Source: Rothia mucilaginosa
GTDB taxonomy: Bacteria; Actinomycetota; Actinomycetes; Actinomycetales; Micrococcaceae
Assembly: GCF_901875305.1 (NCBI RefSeq)
Contig: NZ_CABFLY010000002.1
Location: forward strand, 372,001 to 436,000
Direction: 5' to 3'
DNA: 64,000 nt
Part shown: positions 23,763 through 33,897 of the stretch, in pieces
How the letters are laid out: the number at the start of each line of letters is the position of its first letter
Numbering within the stretch: the first letter of the stretch is position 1
Program-made: the position numbers and the translations under genes
Notes under the pieces: model-generated
The model's database searches: none
What the model saw: only the letters and a program-made list of their open reading frames with translations
What the model was told of the DNA's origin: nothing

Positions 23763-26438
23763 TTACTGAGCCTGCAGGGAGGCGTTGAACTTCTGAGCCA
23801 CAATCGAACGGTGGCCATGATCCTGGGCCTCAAGCACCAGGCGGCGCAGAGCCGACGGTGCCTCGGGGTTCGCCTCCAGCCACTGCTGAGCCAGCTTGAC
23901 CGACGGGTTATCGTCTACACCCAGGCCCTCGGTGGATCCGGTGTTGTACGGAGCCTTCGGGTACAGACCGCGCACAATGCGGGTTGCCATACCAATCGAA
24001 CGAGACTCCCACACGCCCAGCAGGGCGTCAAAGTACGGGCCGTAGTACTGCTCGCGCAGCTCCACCGGGCCACGCACGTAACCGTTAATGGTCGAAGCCA
24101 GAGTATCGTTCGACAGCGACTTATCGTCCATGATGGTCTTGTACGCGGCAGCCTTGCGCTCGGCGTTCGGCAGAGCGGCCATCGCATACGCGTAACCATT
24201 CGAGGAAATCGATGAGGGGCTGTACTTGGATGCACGCTCCAAATCATCCACGGTGACCAGGTTACGGCTTGCGAGCGCACCCAGAGCGCTCCAACCCAGG
24301 TTCTGGTCGTAGGGGATGCCGGTCGCATCGGCGATATCGCCGGTGGTGTCTTCGAAGGCACCGCGGGCAATATCGCGGCAGAGCTCCTCGCCCTTGGTGG
24401 CGTTGGTCGAGACCGAGATTAGGCCGCGCAGCAGAATCAGCTGCTCATCCGAACCGGGCTTAGCCTGAGCCAGAGCAGCGGAGAAGGCGTCGTACAGGGC
24501 GTCGTAGAGGCGCTCGCGGCCGGTCGGTGCCGAGAAGGTGGCGATGGCGACCTGCGAGTTGTTGACCATGGTGCCCAGCAGAGATGCGCTCGGCTCCTTG
24601 GAGACGTTGCGCACGACCGCATCCACGTAGGTGGTGACGGGCAGGCGGGCGTCGCGGACGTTCTCCCAGAGGGAGCCCCAGATGAGGCCGCGGGAGAGCG
24701 CGGATTCGAGGGTGGAGACGCCTTCGATGGCGGCCTGCAGGCCGTCCTCGTCGGTCAGGGCGACCTTGGCGTAGGTGTGGTCCTCGGCGTTGAGCATGAG
24801 TAGGTCGGCTTCACCCACGAACTTCTTCTGCTCGTCGGTCAGTTCGACGTGGTGCTCGGCGACGCGCTCGGCCGGGTACTCGAGGGAGAGCACGCCGGTG
24901 GAGACGAGCTTGCCGTCGACCAAGCGGAAGGTCTCAAGCTTTGCCACGTGGGGGCGGCCCAGCTCGGCGGGCTGCTGTGCGGGCAGTTCCTGGGTGAGGA
25001 TCAGGTCGGTGAGCTGGCCGTCCTCGCCGTAGACGCGCTTGGTGCCCAGTGCGGACACGCCGGAGGTCTGCAGCCATGCGTTAGCCCATGCCTGCATGTC
25101 GCGGCCGGACACCTCGTTGAGTACCTGCAGGAAGTCGTTCAGGGAGGTGTTGCCCCACTCGAAGCGCTTGAAGTACACGCGTGCTGCTTCGATGAAGGTG
25201 TCGAAGCCAACGTAGGCGACCAGCTGCTTGAGGACGGAGGCGCCCTTAGCGTAGGTGATGCCGTCGAAGTTCTGTGCTGCGGCTTCCAGATGGGGGATGT
25301 CAGCCACGATGGGGTGGGTGGTGGGTAGCTGGTCCTGCATGTAGGCCCAGGCCTTGCGGTTGTTGGCGAAGGTGACCCATGCATCCTCGAAGTGGTTGGC
25401 TTCCTTGGCGCCGAGGGTACCCATGAAGTCTGCGAAGGATTCCTTGAGCCACAGGTCGTCCCACCATTTCATGGTGACGAGGTCGCCGAACCACATGTGT
25501 GCCATTTCGTGGCAGATGGTGTTGGTGCGGCCTTCGAGGTCGTCCTCGGTTGCGCCGGAGACGAAGATGTAGTCTTCGGTGAAGGTGACCAGGCCGGGGT
25601 TCTCCATGGCGCCGATGTTGTATTCGGGAACGAAGGCCTGCTCGTACTTGGGGTACGGGTAGGGGTAGTCGAAGAGGTCCTGGAAGAAGTCCAGGCCGTT
25701 CTCGGTGACCTTGAAGATGTGGTCGTAGTCGAAGTGCGGCTTCAGGGATTGGCGGCAGTAGGCGACCAGGGGAATGTCACCGCTGTTGACCTTGCTCTTG
25801 GGCTTGTAGGTGGTGGTTGCGGTGAAGTACTCGCCGGCCAGGATTGCGGTGATGTAGGTGGAAATCTTGGCGGTGGGGGCGAAGACGCGCTTGGAGATGG
25901 AGTCGTCGGAGGGGTCGGTCACCTGCGACTCGAGCACGGCGTTGGAGCTAACGACCCAGTCCTTGGGTGCGGTGATGCGGAAGTTGAAGACGGCCTTCAG
26001 GTCGGGCTGTTCGAAGTTGGGGAAGACGCGGCGGCAGTCGGAGGGCTCGTACTGGGTGTACAGGTACACGCGACCGTCGGAGGGGTCGAAGTAGCGGTGT
26101 AGGCCCTCGCCGGAGCGGGAGTAGTAGGAGCGGCCGTGGATGGTCAGCACGTTCTCGGCCTTCAGGTTGGCCAGGTGGATGCGTGCGCCGTCGACGACTT
26201 CGTCCAGCTTCAGTTCGACACCGTTGAGCTTGACGGAGTCAATGCTGTGGTGGATGTAGTCGATGAAGGTTTCTGCGCCGGGGGTGTTGCAGGAGAAACG
26301 GACGGTGGTGGCGGTGGGGTAGGACTCGAACTCGGGGTCCTTGGCGTTCGTTAGGTCGACGTGTACGTCGTAGGTATCAACGCTGATGAGAGCCGAACGT
26401 TCTGCGGCTTCTTCGCGGGAGAGGTTCTCGTTGTTCAT
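23763..26438 (-). CDS. pepN: Aminopeptidase N (M1 family)
   Basis: The 891-residue cytoplasmic metallopeptidase removes N-terminal residues from peptides. The zinc site is HEMAH at residues 310-314 with the third ligand Glu333 in LKESF. The exopeptidase motif GAMEN is at 276-280. The N-terminal beta domain and the long C-terminal helical domain give the normal family length. AAGGA precedes the ATG. It is monocistronic and divergent from tRNA-Leu. Confidence 0.96.
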   Translation of the reverse strand: MNNENLSREEAAERSALISVDTYDVHVDLTNAKDPEFESYPTATTVRFSCNTPGAETFIDYIHHSIDSVKLNGVELKLDEVVDGARIHLANLKAENVLTIHGRSYYSRSGEGLHRYFDPSDGRVYLYTQYEPSDCRRVFPNFEQPDLKAVFNFRITAPKDWVVSSNAVLESQVTDPSDDSISKRVFAPTAKISTYITAILAGEYFTATTTYKPKSKVNSGDIPLVAYCRQSLKPHFDYDHIFKVTENGLDFFQDLFDYPYPYPKYEQAFVPEYNIGAMENPGLVTFTEDYIFVSGATEDDLEGRTNTICHEMAHMWFGDLVTMKWWDDLWLKESFADFMGTLGAKEANHFEDAWVTFANNRKAWAYMQDQLPTTHPIVADIPHLEAAAQNFDGITYAKGASVLKQLVAYVGFDTFIEAARVYFKRFEWGNTSLNDFLQVLNEVSGRDMQAWANAWLQTSGVSALGTKRVYGEDGQLTDLILTQELPAQQPAELGRPHVAKLETFRLVDGKLVSTGVLSLEYPAERVAEHHVELTDEQKKFVGEADLLMLNAEDHTYAKVALTDEDGLQAAIEGVSTLESALSRGLIWGSLWENVRDARLPVTTYVDAVVRNVSKEPSASLLGTMVNNSQVAIATFSAPTGRERLYDALYDAFSAALAQAKPGSDEQLILLRGLISVSTNATKGEELCRDIARGAFEDTTGDIADATGIPYDQNLGWSALGALASRNLVTVDDLERASKYSPSSISSNGYAYAMAALPNAERKAAAYKTIMDDKSLSNDTLASTINGYVRGPVELREQYYGPYFDALLGVWESRSIGMATRIVRGLYPKAPYNTGSTEGLGVDDNPSVKLAQQWLEANPEAPSALRRLVLEAQDHGHRSIVAQKFNASLQAQ

Positions 26439-26635
26439 AGTTCCTTATTCTAGTCGTTCCTGAGAGAAATCTGGGAGTTTGTGAGGGCCGCCAGTCATAT
26501 AGCATCTGTAGCCTGTAGACCGCTTTGGGGTCTGCTGGAGGCGGTGCGTGCCGCGGCGTCTTCCGATGGGGTGTCTGGTTCGTGCCGTCCGTAACCCCCC
26601 ACGCATTAATGTGATGCATAACATACTTTTTTGAT

Positions 26636-26664
26636 TTGCGGAGTTTCCCGAAAGTCCGTATAGT
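26636..26664 (+). promoter_or_regulatory. Promoter of tRNA-Leu
   Basis: -35 TTGCGG (26636-26641), a 17-base spacer and -10 TATAGT (26659-26664) put the transcription start about 45 bases before the tRNA. An 8-bp inverted repeat (TTCGAACG / CGTTCGAA) lies between them. Confidence 0.75.
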
Positions 26665-26715
26665 ATTACGTGTTGCTTCGAACGGCACCGCAAGGAAAAC
26701 GTTCGAATGTCACCT

Positions 26716-26802
26716 GCGCGGGTGGCGGAATAGGCAGACGCGCTAGCTTGAGGTGCTAGTCCTCGCATTTAGAGGGTGGGGGTTCAAGTCCCCCCTCGCG
26801 CA
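26716..26802 (+). tRNA. tRNA-Leu (anticodon GAG)
   Basis: The 87-base class II tRNA has acceptor arms GCGCGGG / CTCGCGC and the anticodon stem CTAGC / GCTAG. The loop TTGAGGT gives anticodon GAG. A long variable arm is present, and the T arm GGGGG-TTCAAGT-CCCCC. Discriminator A is at 26802, and CCA is not encoded. Confidence 0.97.
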
Positions 26803-26807
26803 CAGAT

Positions 26808-26838
26808 AATCCCCGGTTCTTCGGAGCCGGGGATTTTT
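26808..26838 (+). terminator. Terminator of tRNA-Leu
   Basis: AATCCCCGGTTC-TTCG-GAGCCGGGGATT is a long stem with a UUCG tetraloop, followed by a T run. Confidence 0.9.
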
Positions 26839-26862
26839 GTATGCTCGGTAAGAAGCACACAG

Positions 26863-26903
26863 AAAAGTAGTGGGGTGAGGCTCCTTGAAGGAACCTCACC
26901 CCA
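26863..26903 (-). terminator. Terminator of the butanediol dehydrogenase gene
   Basis: On the minus strand the stem TGGGGTGAGG / CCTCACCCCA is followed shortly by TTTT. Confidence 0.8.
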
Positions 26904-26965
26904 CACTAGCTACATTAAGGAAGCTAGAAGAACAGCTGTATCAGCTGTAACTGATTGAATCAGTA

Positions 26966-28051
26966 TTACTTAGCCAGACGCTTCGGGTCGGTGGTGACCA
27001 GAATCTTCACAGCGGTCTCATTGTGGTGGATCAGGGTGTCGAAGCCCTTGTCAATCAGATCCTCCACAGCAATCTTGCCGGTGATGAAGGGCTTGAGGTT
27101 AATCTTGCCGGACTCAACAAGCTTAATGGTCTCCGGGTGAGAGTTCACGTATGCGATGGTGCCGCGAACCTCAATTTCCTTCAGCACGACCTTCTGAACA
27201 TCCAGGGAAGCGGGCTTGCCCCAAATGGAGACGATGACGACCTTACCGGTCGGCTTGAGGGCATCCAGAATCAGGTCCAGTGCAGGCTGAACAGAGGTGC
27301 ACTCGAAGGCGATGTCAGCACCACGGCCGTCAGTCAGCTTCAGAATCTCAGCCAGAACATCGGTCTCTGCGGGGGAGAAAGCGTAATCAGCAACACCGGA
27401 GTCCAGAGCCTTCTGGCGACGCAGCGGGGACAGCTCGGAGATGATGACCTTAGCGCCCTTAGCCTTCAGAACTGCGGAGGTCAGCAGACCGATGGGGCCA
27501 GCACCGGTGACCAGTGCGTATGCGCCCTCCTCGAACTCGCCTGCACGCTCAACAGCGTGGTAGCCAACGCTCAGGGGCTCAATCAGTGCAGCCTCGTCCA
27601 GGGGAATGTTGTTAGGAATCTTGTGAACCCAGCGACGCTTGACGGCAACCTTCTCAGACAGACCGCCACCGCGACCTGCCAGACCAATGAAGTTCATGTC
27701 CTTGGACAGGTGGTAGTCCTTGGACTCGGGGCCGGTGTAAACATCATCAGCAATGATGTAGGGCTCAACGACAACGTGGTCGCCGACCTTCAGGTCGTCA
27801 ACGCCCTCGCCCAGTGCCTCAACGACACCGGAGAACTCGTGGCCGAGGGTCACGGGGGAGTCCTCACCGGAAATCGGGTGGGGGTGGCCATGCTTGGGGC
27901 AGAAGATAGGACCGTCGAGGTATTCGTGCAGGTCGGTACCGCAAATACCGCACCAAGCGACCTTAATCAGAACCTCGCCCGCAGCGGCTTCGGGTGCGGG
28001 GATGTCTTCAATGCGGATGTCGTGGCGGTCGTAGAAGCGTGCTGCCTTCAT
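26966..28051 (-). CDS. butB: 2,3-butanediol dehydrogenase (zinc-type MDR family)
   Basis: The 361-residue medium-chain dehydrogenase would interconvert acetoin and 2,3-butanediol with NAD(H). Catalytic zinc residues appear in WCGICGTDLHEYLDGP and TLGHEFSGVVEALG. The NAD fold is ALVTGAGPIGLL. The stretch MNFIGLAGRGGGLSEKVAV is typical of butanediol dehydrogenases. The four-Cys structural zinc loop of many relatives is absent. Single gene with a roughly 400-base upstream region that holds two hairpins. Confidence 0.85.
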   Translation of the reverse strand: MKAARFYDRHDIRIEDIPAPEAAAGEVLIKVAWCGICGTDLHEYLDGPIFCPKHGHPHPISGEDSPVTLGHEFSGVVEALGEGVDDLKVGDHVVVEPYIIADDVYTGPESKDYHLSKDMNFIGLAGRGGGLSEKVAVKRRWVHKIPNNIPLDEAALIEPLSVGYHAVERAGEFEEGAYALVTGAGPIGLLTSAVLKAKGAKVIISELSPLRRQKALDSGVADYAFSPAETDVLAEILKLTDGRGADIAFECTSVQPALDLILDALKPTGKVVIVSIWGKPASLDVQKVVLKEIEVRGTIAYVNSHPETIKLVESGKINLKPFITGKIAVEDLIDKGFDTLIHHNETAVKILVTTDPKRLAK

Positions 28052-28449
28052 GGGATGGAGCTCCTTATTAAACGTGGTTGTGGCGCCTCACTGCGGTGTG
28101 CAGTCGTCAGGCGGTTACTATCGGGTTCTACCATGATGAGCGGTAGAACCGCGGGATACGCACGCAAGGTTGAAAAGGGAGGAAACCTTGCAGACACGCT
28201 CACCGAGATAGCGAACCTTCCTGCCGTTACGCTCATCGCAACGCCGGTTGTAGGAGGGCGGTAGGATTACCGCTCCCATTACTTAACGCTACTCCTGTGA
28301 AGCGCAGAAACCTAGGCGACATACAAAAAATCTTTTATGTGACGCACATTTCTTCATAAGGTTATTTTGACCTATCGGATAGAGTCATTTCGACCCAACA
28401 CATGCGAGTTGGCTAGCATCAATGATGCGCACACGGTAGCGTAGATTCC
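28052..28449. other. Divergent intergenic region with two hairpins
   Basis: Two inverted repeats lie near the butB side: GGTTCTACC (28124-28132) with GGTAGAACC (28142-28150), and GCAAGGTT with AACCTTGC (about 28163-28190). They could be leader structures or operators for butB. TTGACC near 28367 may be a -35 for the peptidase on the plus strand. No gene seen. Confidence 0.5.
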
Positions 28450-30033
28450 ATGAGCACAATCCCCGCAAACACTCCCGAACCCCCTATCATCTCCGAAGCT
28501 GAAACCACACTCGGAGCACAACCCTCTCGCCCCAAACAACCAACCCCCACCGTGCACCACTACGCCGCCCCGGACGCCGACCGACAGCGCGGCAGCGAGT
28601 ACGCCGAGGTACTTGCCTACGAGACACAACAGCGCAAGAACGCCGCCGACCGCATCGGCAGAGGCAAACACTCCAGCGGCCACCACGAAGACCCCAACCG
28701 CGGAGACTCTTTCCACAAACCCCACCCCGAGAAGCACCCGGGTAACGGTCAGCCTCTCAATCGCCGCCTCGATCACGACTGCGGGCTAGAGGACACCCGC
28801 CGAGCCCTTGCGGAATCCATCACCAACCGCGCCAGCGACCTCACCGAAATCCTTCGAGCAATCCACGCCCATCCCGAAACCGCCTACCGCGAGCACTTCG
28901 CCTCATCCACGCTCGTCGAGGCCGTGCACACCGCGTACCCAAACCTCACCGTCACCTACCCCGCCTTCGGAATCGATACCGCCTTTGCAGTCGAGCTAAC
29001 CAGCGCCGACTATGACCCCGCCAAACACCGCACTATCGCGATTCTCTCCGAATATGACGCACTACCGGGCATCGGGCACGGTTGCGGTCACAACGTGATC
29101 GCCACAGCCGGCCTCGGAGCGTTCCTCGCCCTGACGGATGCGCTCGCGGCGACCCCGAACGCTTTCAGTGGGCGGGTTCTCTACTATGGCACGCCCGCCG
29201 AAGAGTCTGATGCCGGCAAGGAGCTCATGGCCCGCGCAGGTGCGTTTGACACCGTGGATGCCGCAATCATGGTGCACCCCTACTTCATGGATGTGGCGGA
29301 TCAGGCGTGGCTGGGCCGCCGCGAATGTCGCGTCACCTACACCGGTGTGAGTGCGCACGCCTCCTCGCATCCCTTTATGGGACGCAATGCGTTGGATGCG
29401 GCTAGCCTCGCATACCAGGGGCTCGGGCTGCTGCGACAGCAGATTCCCGGGTCGGACCGCATCCACGCGATTATTGATCGCGGGGGAGAGGCGCCGAATA
29501 TGATTCCTGCTGTTGCGAGCTTGCACATTAATATCCGTTCCAAGCATGCATCCACCCTGCGGGCGCTCTCGCGCCGTGTGGAGGAGGTGTTGCGCGGTGC
29601 CGCACTCATGGCTGGGGTGTCTGCCGAGGTGACGTGGGATAGCGCGCCTATGACTATGCCTGTGCGCGCCAACGGGCCGCTGTTGAAGCGGTGGGTGGCC
29701 TCCCAGCATGTTGTGGGTCGTCACCCGTATCCGCCCGGAACTGCTAGTGATACTCTTGCAGCCTCTACGGACTTCGGTAATGTGAGCCTGCGTGTGCCCG
29801 GTATTCACCCGCTCATTGGTATCGCTCCCGAAGATACCGGCATGCACACCGAGCAGTTCGCGGTTGCGGCCAATTCTCCCGAGGCGGTGGCTGGCGCCCT
29901 GGATGCCGCCTTTGGCTTAGCTTTTGTAGCGGTGGATTACCTGATTGATGACGAGCTAGCCCGCGACGTGCGTACCCATTTTGAGGAGGCTGGCGGCGCT
30001 GTGGATGTGGAGGGTTACTTCGAGGGGCAGTAG
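28450..30033 (+). CDS. M20 family metallopeptidase / amidohydrolase
   Basis: The 527-residue protein has an unusual Pro/His/Arg-rich N-terminus of about 115 residues, then a complete M20 aminoacylase-type domain (IHAHPETAYREHFAS, EYDALPGIGHGCGHN, GTPAEE, MVHPYFMD). The family includes AbgB-like p-aminobenzoyl-glutamate hydrolases and N-acyl amino acid hydrolases. The substrate is not evident. No clear ribosome-binding site precedes ATG 28450, so a downstream start that removes part of the low-complexity N-terminus is possible. Confidence 0.78.
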   Translation: MSTIPANTPEPPIISEAETTLGAQPSRPKQPTPTVHHYAAPDADRQRGSEYAEVLAYETQQRKNAADRIGRGKHSSGHHEDPNRGDSFHKPHPEKHPGNGQPLNRRLDHDCGLEDTRRALAESITNRASDLTEILRAIHAHPETAYREHFASSTLVEAVHTAYPNLTVTYPAFGIDTAFAVELTSADYDPAKHRTIAILSEYDALPGIGHGCGHNVIATAGLGAFLALTDALAATPNAFSGRVLYYGTPAEESDAGKELMARAGAFDTVDAAIMVHPYFMDVADQAWLGRRECRVTYTGVSAHASSHPFMGRNALDAASLAYQGLGLLRQQIPGSDRIHAIIDRGGEAPNMIPAVASLHINIRSKHASTLRALSRRVEEVLRGAALMAGVSAEVTWDSAPMTMPVRANGPLLKRWVASQHVVGRHPYPPGTASDTLAASTDFGNVSLRVPGIHPLIGIAPEDTGMHTEQFAVAANSPEAVAGALDAAFGLAFVAVDYLIDDELARDVRTHFEEAGGAVDVEGYFEGQ

Positions 30034-30458
30034 TGTCTTCGGCGTGGTGATGGCCTGAATCTGTGGTGGGCCCTCCATCGGGCGCTCCGGCGCCCCGTGA
30101 GTTTGTACTCGCGTTAGGGGGGGGTGAGGTAGCCCAAGCTGTTCAATTGGCAGGTGTGAGATTGCTCAAAAGGTCAGAACCGCATTATTTGGTTTTATGA
30201 GTGAAAAATATCCTTGCATCCTCATAAAGTCACTGCGACCCTTCAAAAAAGACAAATTAACCCAACACAAAACGCAAGTTCTTCGGCATAATAGAACATA
30301 ACGGAGCGAGGCACCGGGCAACACCCCACCTCGGCCACACGTGCACCTCGCACGGTGCGCGGTGCGACAGAAACCCGAGGCACACACCCCGCTTCGTCAC
30401 CCCGCGAGAAAACCCTCGCACAGCACAGATAACTCTCACGAAAAGAGGGCACACAGCA
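30034..30458. other. Intergenic region upstream of ldh with a G8 run
   Basis: There is a G8 run at 30117-30124, a likely ldh -10 CATAAT at about 30288-30293, and then a roughly 160-base GC-rich leader. I found no clear Rex operator. No gene seen. Confidence 0.5.
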
Positions 30459-31418
30459 ATGAACGGTGTCAACAACCCCACCAAGCTCGGCGTCATCGGT
30501 GCAGGTGGCGTCGGTAGCGCAACCGCCTACGCAGCTATGGTCCGCGGTTCCGCAGACGAAATCGTCCTGTACGACATCGACGGCAAGCGCGCACACGCAG
30601 AAGCACTGGACATCGCACACGGCGCAATGTTCGCTCACGAAGCAACCGTCACCGGTGGCGACGATATCGAACTGCTGCGCGACTGCGACATGGTCATCAT
30701 CACCGCAGGTGCTCGCCAGAAGCCGGGCCAGCCCCGCCTCGAACTGGCAGGCGCTAACGTTGCAATCCTCGAGAAGCTGCTGCCGAACGTTCTGTCCGTA
30801 GCCCCCAACGCAATCATCATGCTCGTCACCAACCCCTGTGACGTTCTGACCGTTGTGGCTCAGAAGATTAGCGGCCTGCCTGCAGACCGCGTGCTCTCCT
30901 CCGGCACCGTTCTGGACTCCTCCCGCCTGCGTTGGCTGATTGCTAACAAGGCTGGTGTCTCCATCAAGAGCGTTCACGCAAACGTTGTTGGCGAGCACGG
31001 CGACTCCGAGTTCCCCGTCTGGTCCGCAGCAAACATCGGCATGGTTCCCCTGACCGAGTGGAAGCAGGACGGCAAGCTGCTGTTCACCGAAGAGGTCCGT
31101 GCAGAGCTGGCAACCGAAGCTATGCGCGCAGCCTACAAGGTGATTGAGGGCAAGGGCTCCACCAACTACGCAATCGGTATCTCCGGTGCACGTATCGCTG
31201 AGGCATTCCTCGGCGGCCAGAACGCAGTGCTGCCCGTCTCCACCACCATCGCAGGCGAGCTGTACGGTTTCAAGGACGTTGCACTGTCCCTGCCCACCAT
31301 CGTGAACCGCGAGGGCATCCAGCGCGTGCTCGAGGTCCCCATGAACGAGGCTGAGCTGGCACAGCTGAAGGCATCCGCTGAGGCAATCCGCGCTTCGGCT
31401 GCATCGCTGGGCTTCTAA
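30459..31418 (+). CDS. ldh: L-lactate dehydrogenase
   Basis: The 319-residue NAD-dependent enzyme reduces pyruvate to L-lactate in fermentation. The Rossmann motif is GVIGAGGVGSA. Gln87 in ARQKPG marks lactate rather than malate dehydrogenase. The catalytic His is His180 in VGEHGDSEF. Codon bias is strong, in line with high expression. It is transcribed alone from a long leader. Confidence 0.95.
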   Translation: MNGVNNPTKLGVIGAGGVGSATAYAAMVRGSADEIVLYDIDGKRAHAEALDIAHGAMFAHEATVTGGDDIELLRDCDMVIITAGARQKPGQPRLELAGANVAILEKLLPNVLSVAPNAIIMLVTNPCDVLTVVAQKISGLPADRVLSSGTVLDSSRLRWLIANKAGVSIKSVHANVVGEHGDSEFPVWSAANIGMVPLTEWKQDGKLLFTEEVRAELATEAMRAAYKVIEGKGSTNYAIGISGARIAEAFLGGQNAVLPVSTTIAGELYGFKDVALSLPTIVNREGIQRVLEVPMNEAELAQLKASAEAIRASAASLGF

Positions 31419-31445
31419 AAAACTAGACCCCGGCCATTGGCCCCC

Positions 31446-31491
31446 GAGCCCGCCGTATCCGTCACAGTACGTGACCGGATGCGGCGGGCTC
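31446..31491 (+). terminator. Hairpin after ldh
   Basis: The stem GAGCCCGCCG / CGGCGGGCTC contains a further inner stem (TCCGTCAC / GTGACCGGA). It lacks a T run, so termination is likely but not certain. Confidence 0.6.
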
Positions 31492-31562
31492 AGTCTATAG
31501 AGGCCGGTAACGCATGACGGGTAGAAACACACCACCCCCTCGTAGGTAGTAGAATAAAGAGC

Positions 31563-31841
31563 ATGAGCACTGATCCTCGCACTGAACTCACCCGCCTCCT
31601 CAACGCGCTGGAGGCCCACCTGTCCGCCGTGATTGAACGTAACGGCGAGCACGACCCTGCCGTCGATGAGGCCTACGTAGAAATCGCCAACGCCTTCGAA
31701 GCCTACGAAGACGCCCTCTTCGAAGCCTACGAAGAGGTCACCCCCCTGAGCGTGTACGGTGACGACGAGGAAGACGATCTCGAAGAAATCCTTGACGATG
31801 AAGACGACATCGAAGACGACGATATCGAGTACGAGGACTAG
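31563..31841 (+). CDS. Small acidic protein of Micrococcales
   Basis: The 92-residue protein has a helical N-terminal half (LTRLLNALEAHLSAVIERNG). The C-terminus is extremely acidic, ending in runs of Asp and Glu. It precedes recO. Similar proteins in related genera are often labelled primosomal protein, but the sequence shows no domain that supports this. The function is unknown. Confidence 0.65.
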   Translation: MSTDPRTELTRLLNALEAHLSAVIERNGEHDPAVDEAYVEIANAFEAYEDALFEAYEEVTPLSVYGDDEEDDLEEILDDEDDIEDDDIEYED

Positions 31842-31867
31842 CACACCTCACCCATACGTTTAACGAT

Positions 31868-31913
31868 TCGACCCCTGACCGCACCCCCGCGAGGTGATGC
31901 GGCAGGGGTCGAA
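31868..31913 (+). terminator. Hairpin after the acidic protein gene
   Basis: The 11-bp stem TTCGACCCCTG / CAGGGGTCGAA lies 26 bases after the stop, with no T run. Confidence 0.5.
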
Positions 31914-32077
31914 CCGTACCCGATGCACCCGCATACGGTGCGACGGACACTGTAGCCCGGACACCGCAGATACTGTACCCGCAGACGCCGCACGCACCCG
32001 TGGGGAACCACCACCGGGCATCCGCCAGAACCCGCAGAACAACAACCAACGAACAACTATCGAGAACGGAGACACCC

Positions 32078-32905
32078 GTGAGCGAACCCCGCACCTGGCG
32101 CGATGCCGCCCTCATCCTCCGCACTCAAAAACTCGGCGAGACCGACCGCATCATCATCATGCTCACCCGCGAGGGCGGCATAACCCACGCCGTCGCCAAG
32201 GCCGTACGCAAACCCACCTCCAAGTTCGGCGGACGACTCGAACCGTTCATGCACACCGACCTGTCCTTTAGCCGCGGCCGCACCAACCTGCACACCATCA
32301 CCCAAGCCGCAACCCTGCACGCCTACACCGGCCCCATCATGGCCGACTACGCCGCGTACACCTGCGCCTCCACCATCGCCGAACTCGCCGAAGACCTCAC
32401 CCAAAACAGCGCCGGAACCACCGAACTATACACGCTCACTCACGGGGCGTTCGCAACCCTAGCCCACGCGCAACACACCCCCCAGCGCGTGCTCACCCGC
32501 TACCTGGCCCGCGCCATGGACCGCTCCGGCTGGCCCCTCATCGGTGAACGATGCACCCGATGCGGCACCCCGCTCACACCCGAAGCCACAGCCCGGGAGG
32601 GTGCCGCGGAAGCCCTGGGCCGGTACCTTGCCTTCCACACCGCCCACACCTACGGCCAGTACACTATCCTATGCCCGAAGTGTGCCCCCGCCACCGATGC
32701 GCCCCTCGCCGCCCTCACGGCCGAGGACCTGGCCTACGCGCTCGCCACCACCAACCCCGACCCGAGCGCCTGGGAAACCATCGACGCTGCACCCGCCGGC
32801 ACCGCCGATAAAATCCTTAAGCTCTACCTCGCCACCACCCAAAATCTACTGGAGCACCCTCTCAAAACCCTCGGGGCACTTGAGGCGGAGACCCCCGCAA
32901 AATAA
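32078..32905 (+). CDS. recO: DNA repair protein RecO
   Basis: RecO helps load RecA on single-stranded DNA in the RecFOR pathway. The 275-residue protein has an N-terminal OB fold ([18 protein letters not shown]) and a C-terminal helical domain with a four-Cys zinc site (CTRCGTP ... CPKC). I chose GTG 32078 behind GGAG; the longer frame upstream is not needed. It is followed by uppS, the common order in actinobacteria. Confidence 0.93.
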   Translation: MSEPRTWRDAALILRTQKLGETDRIIIMLTREGGITHAVAKAVRKPTSKFGGRLEPFMHTDLSFSRGRTNLHTITQAATLHAYTGPIMADYAAYTCASTIAELAEDLTQNSAGTTELYTLTHGAFATLAHAQHTPQRVLTRYLARAMDRSGWPLIGERCTRCGTPLTPEATAREGAAEALGRYLAFHTAHTYGQYTILCPKCAPATDAPLAALTAEDLAYALATTNPDPSAWETIDAAPAGTADKILKLYLATTQNLLEHPLKTLGALEAETPAK

Positions 32906-33011
32906 ACCCCGAGGCGCCCACCCATGCGCGCCGTGCCACGGTAAAATAGCTAACAGCATAACTCGGCAGACAACCCCGGGGGAGAACCCCCGCCTGGGAA
33001 GAAAGGCACAC

Positions 33012-33803
33012 ATGGCACGCACCCAGCCCGTACCCCCGCCCCCGCATCCCACCGGGGCGACCCCGCCTCCCATCCCGAAGAAGTTCATCCCTCAGCACGT
33101 CGCCGTCGTCATGGACGGCAACGGACGCTGGGCCAACGAACGCGGCCTGCCCCGCACCGAGGGCCACCGCGCCGGTGAAGCGGCCCTGCTGGATGTTGTT
33201 GCGGGCGCTATCGAAATGGGCATCCCGTACGTGACCGCCTACGCGTTCTCAACCGAAAACTGGAAGCGCTCACCCAGTGAGGTCGCGTTCATCATGCGTT
33301 TCTCCACAGAGGTGTTGCAGCGTCAGCTTGCAACCCTCAAGACCTGGGGTGTGCGCATCCGCTGGGCTGGCCGCCGACCCAAGCTGTGGAAGAGCGTCAT
33401 CGAGGAGCTCGAGCTCTGCGAGCGCGAAACCATCGATAACACCGTCTGCACCCTCACCATGTGCGTGAACTACGGCGGCCGCGCCGAGATCGCCGATGCG
33501 GCGGCAGCCATCGCGGCGGATGCGGCAGCCGGCAAGCTCAAGCCCGGCAGTATCACCGAAAAGACCATCCAGAAGTACCTGGACGAGCCAGACCTGCCCG
33601 ACGTTGACCTGTTCCTGCGTTCCTCCGGTGAACAGCGCATCTCGAACTTCCTGCTGTGGCAGAGCGCCTACGCCGAGTTCGTCTTCATGGATGTGCTCTG
33701 GCCCGACGTCGACCGCCGCACCCTCTGGGAGGCCGTCGAAGAGTACGCGCGCCGCGACCGCCGCTACGGGGGCGCAGTTGATGCCGTCACCACCGACGAG
33801 TAG
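33012..33803 (+). CDS. uppS: Isoprenyl (polyprenyl) diphosphate synthase
   Basis: The 263-residue cis-prenyltransferase makes undecaprenyl or decaprenyl diphosphate, the lipid carrier for wall synthesis. The conserved motif is [17 protein letters not shown] with catalytic Asp35. Others are [39 protein letters not shown] and [10 protein letters not shown]. The proline-rich first 20 residues are normal for actinobacteria. I place the start at ATG 33012 behind AAAGG. The open frame running further upstream overlaps recO and is not coding. Confidence 0.95.
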   Translation: MARTQPVPPPPHPTGATPPPIPKKFIPQHVAVVMDGNGRWANERGLPRTEGHRAGEAALLDVVAGAIEMGIPYVTAYAFSTENWKRSPSEVAFIMRFSTEVLQRQLATLKTWGVRIRWAGRRPKLWKSVIEELELCERETIDNTVCTLTMCVNYGGRAEIADAAAAIAADAAAGKLKPGSITEKTIQKYLDEPDLPDVDLFLRSSGEQRISNFLLWQSAYAEFVFMDVLWPDVDRRTLWEAVEEYARRDRRYGGAVDAVTTDE

Positions 33804-33897
33804 GCCGAATACTCAGCCCCGGCGTTAGCGTCCCAACGCGGCGACCCGGTTCGCCGCCCCACAAACCACCCACACCCTCCAACACTAGGGAGAACAA

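Noticed and set aside
26966-28051. Missing structural zinc in butanediol dehydrogenase as a novelty
   Set aside because: Other bacterial butanediol dehydrogenases with the MNFIGLAGRGGG stretch also lack these cysteines, as far as I recall.
30117-30124. G8 run upstream of ldh as a phase-variable promoter
   Set aside because: It is over 330 bases from ldh, with no -35/-10 pair around it; the likely ldh -10 is at about 30288.
32544-33011. N-terminal extension of uppS to 419 residues
   Set aside because: It overlaps recO in another frame and is Pro/Arg-rich noise; ATG 33012 has a proper ribosome-binding site and gives normal length.
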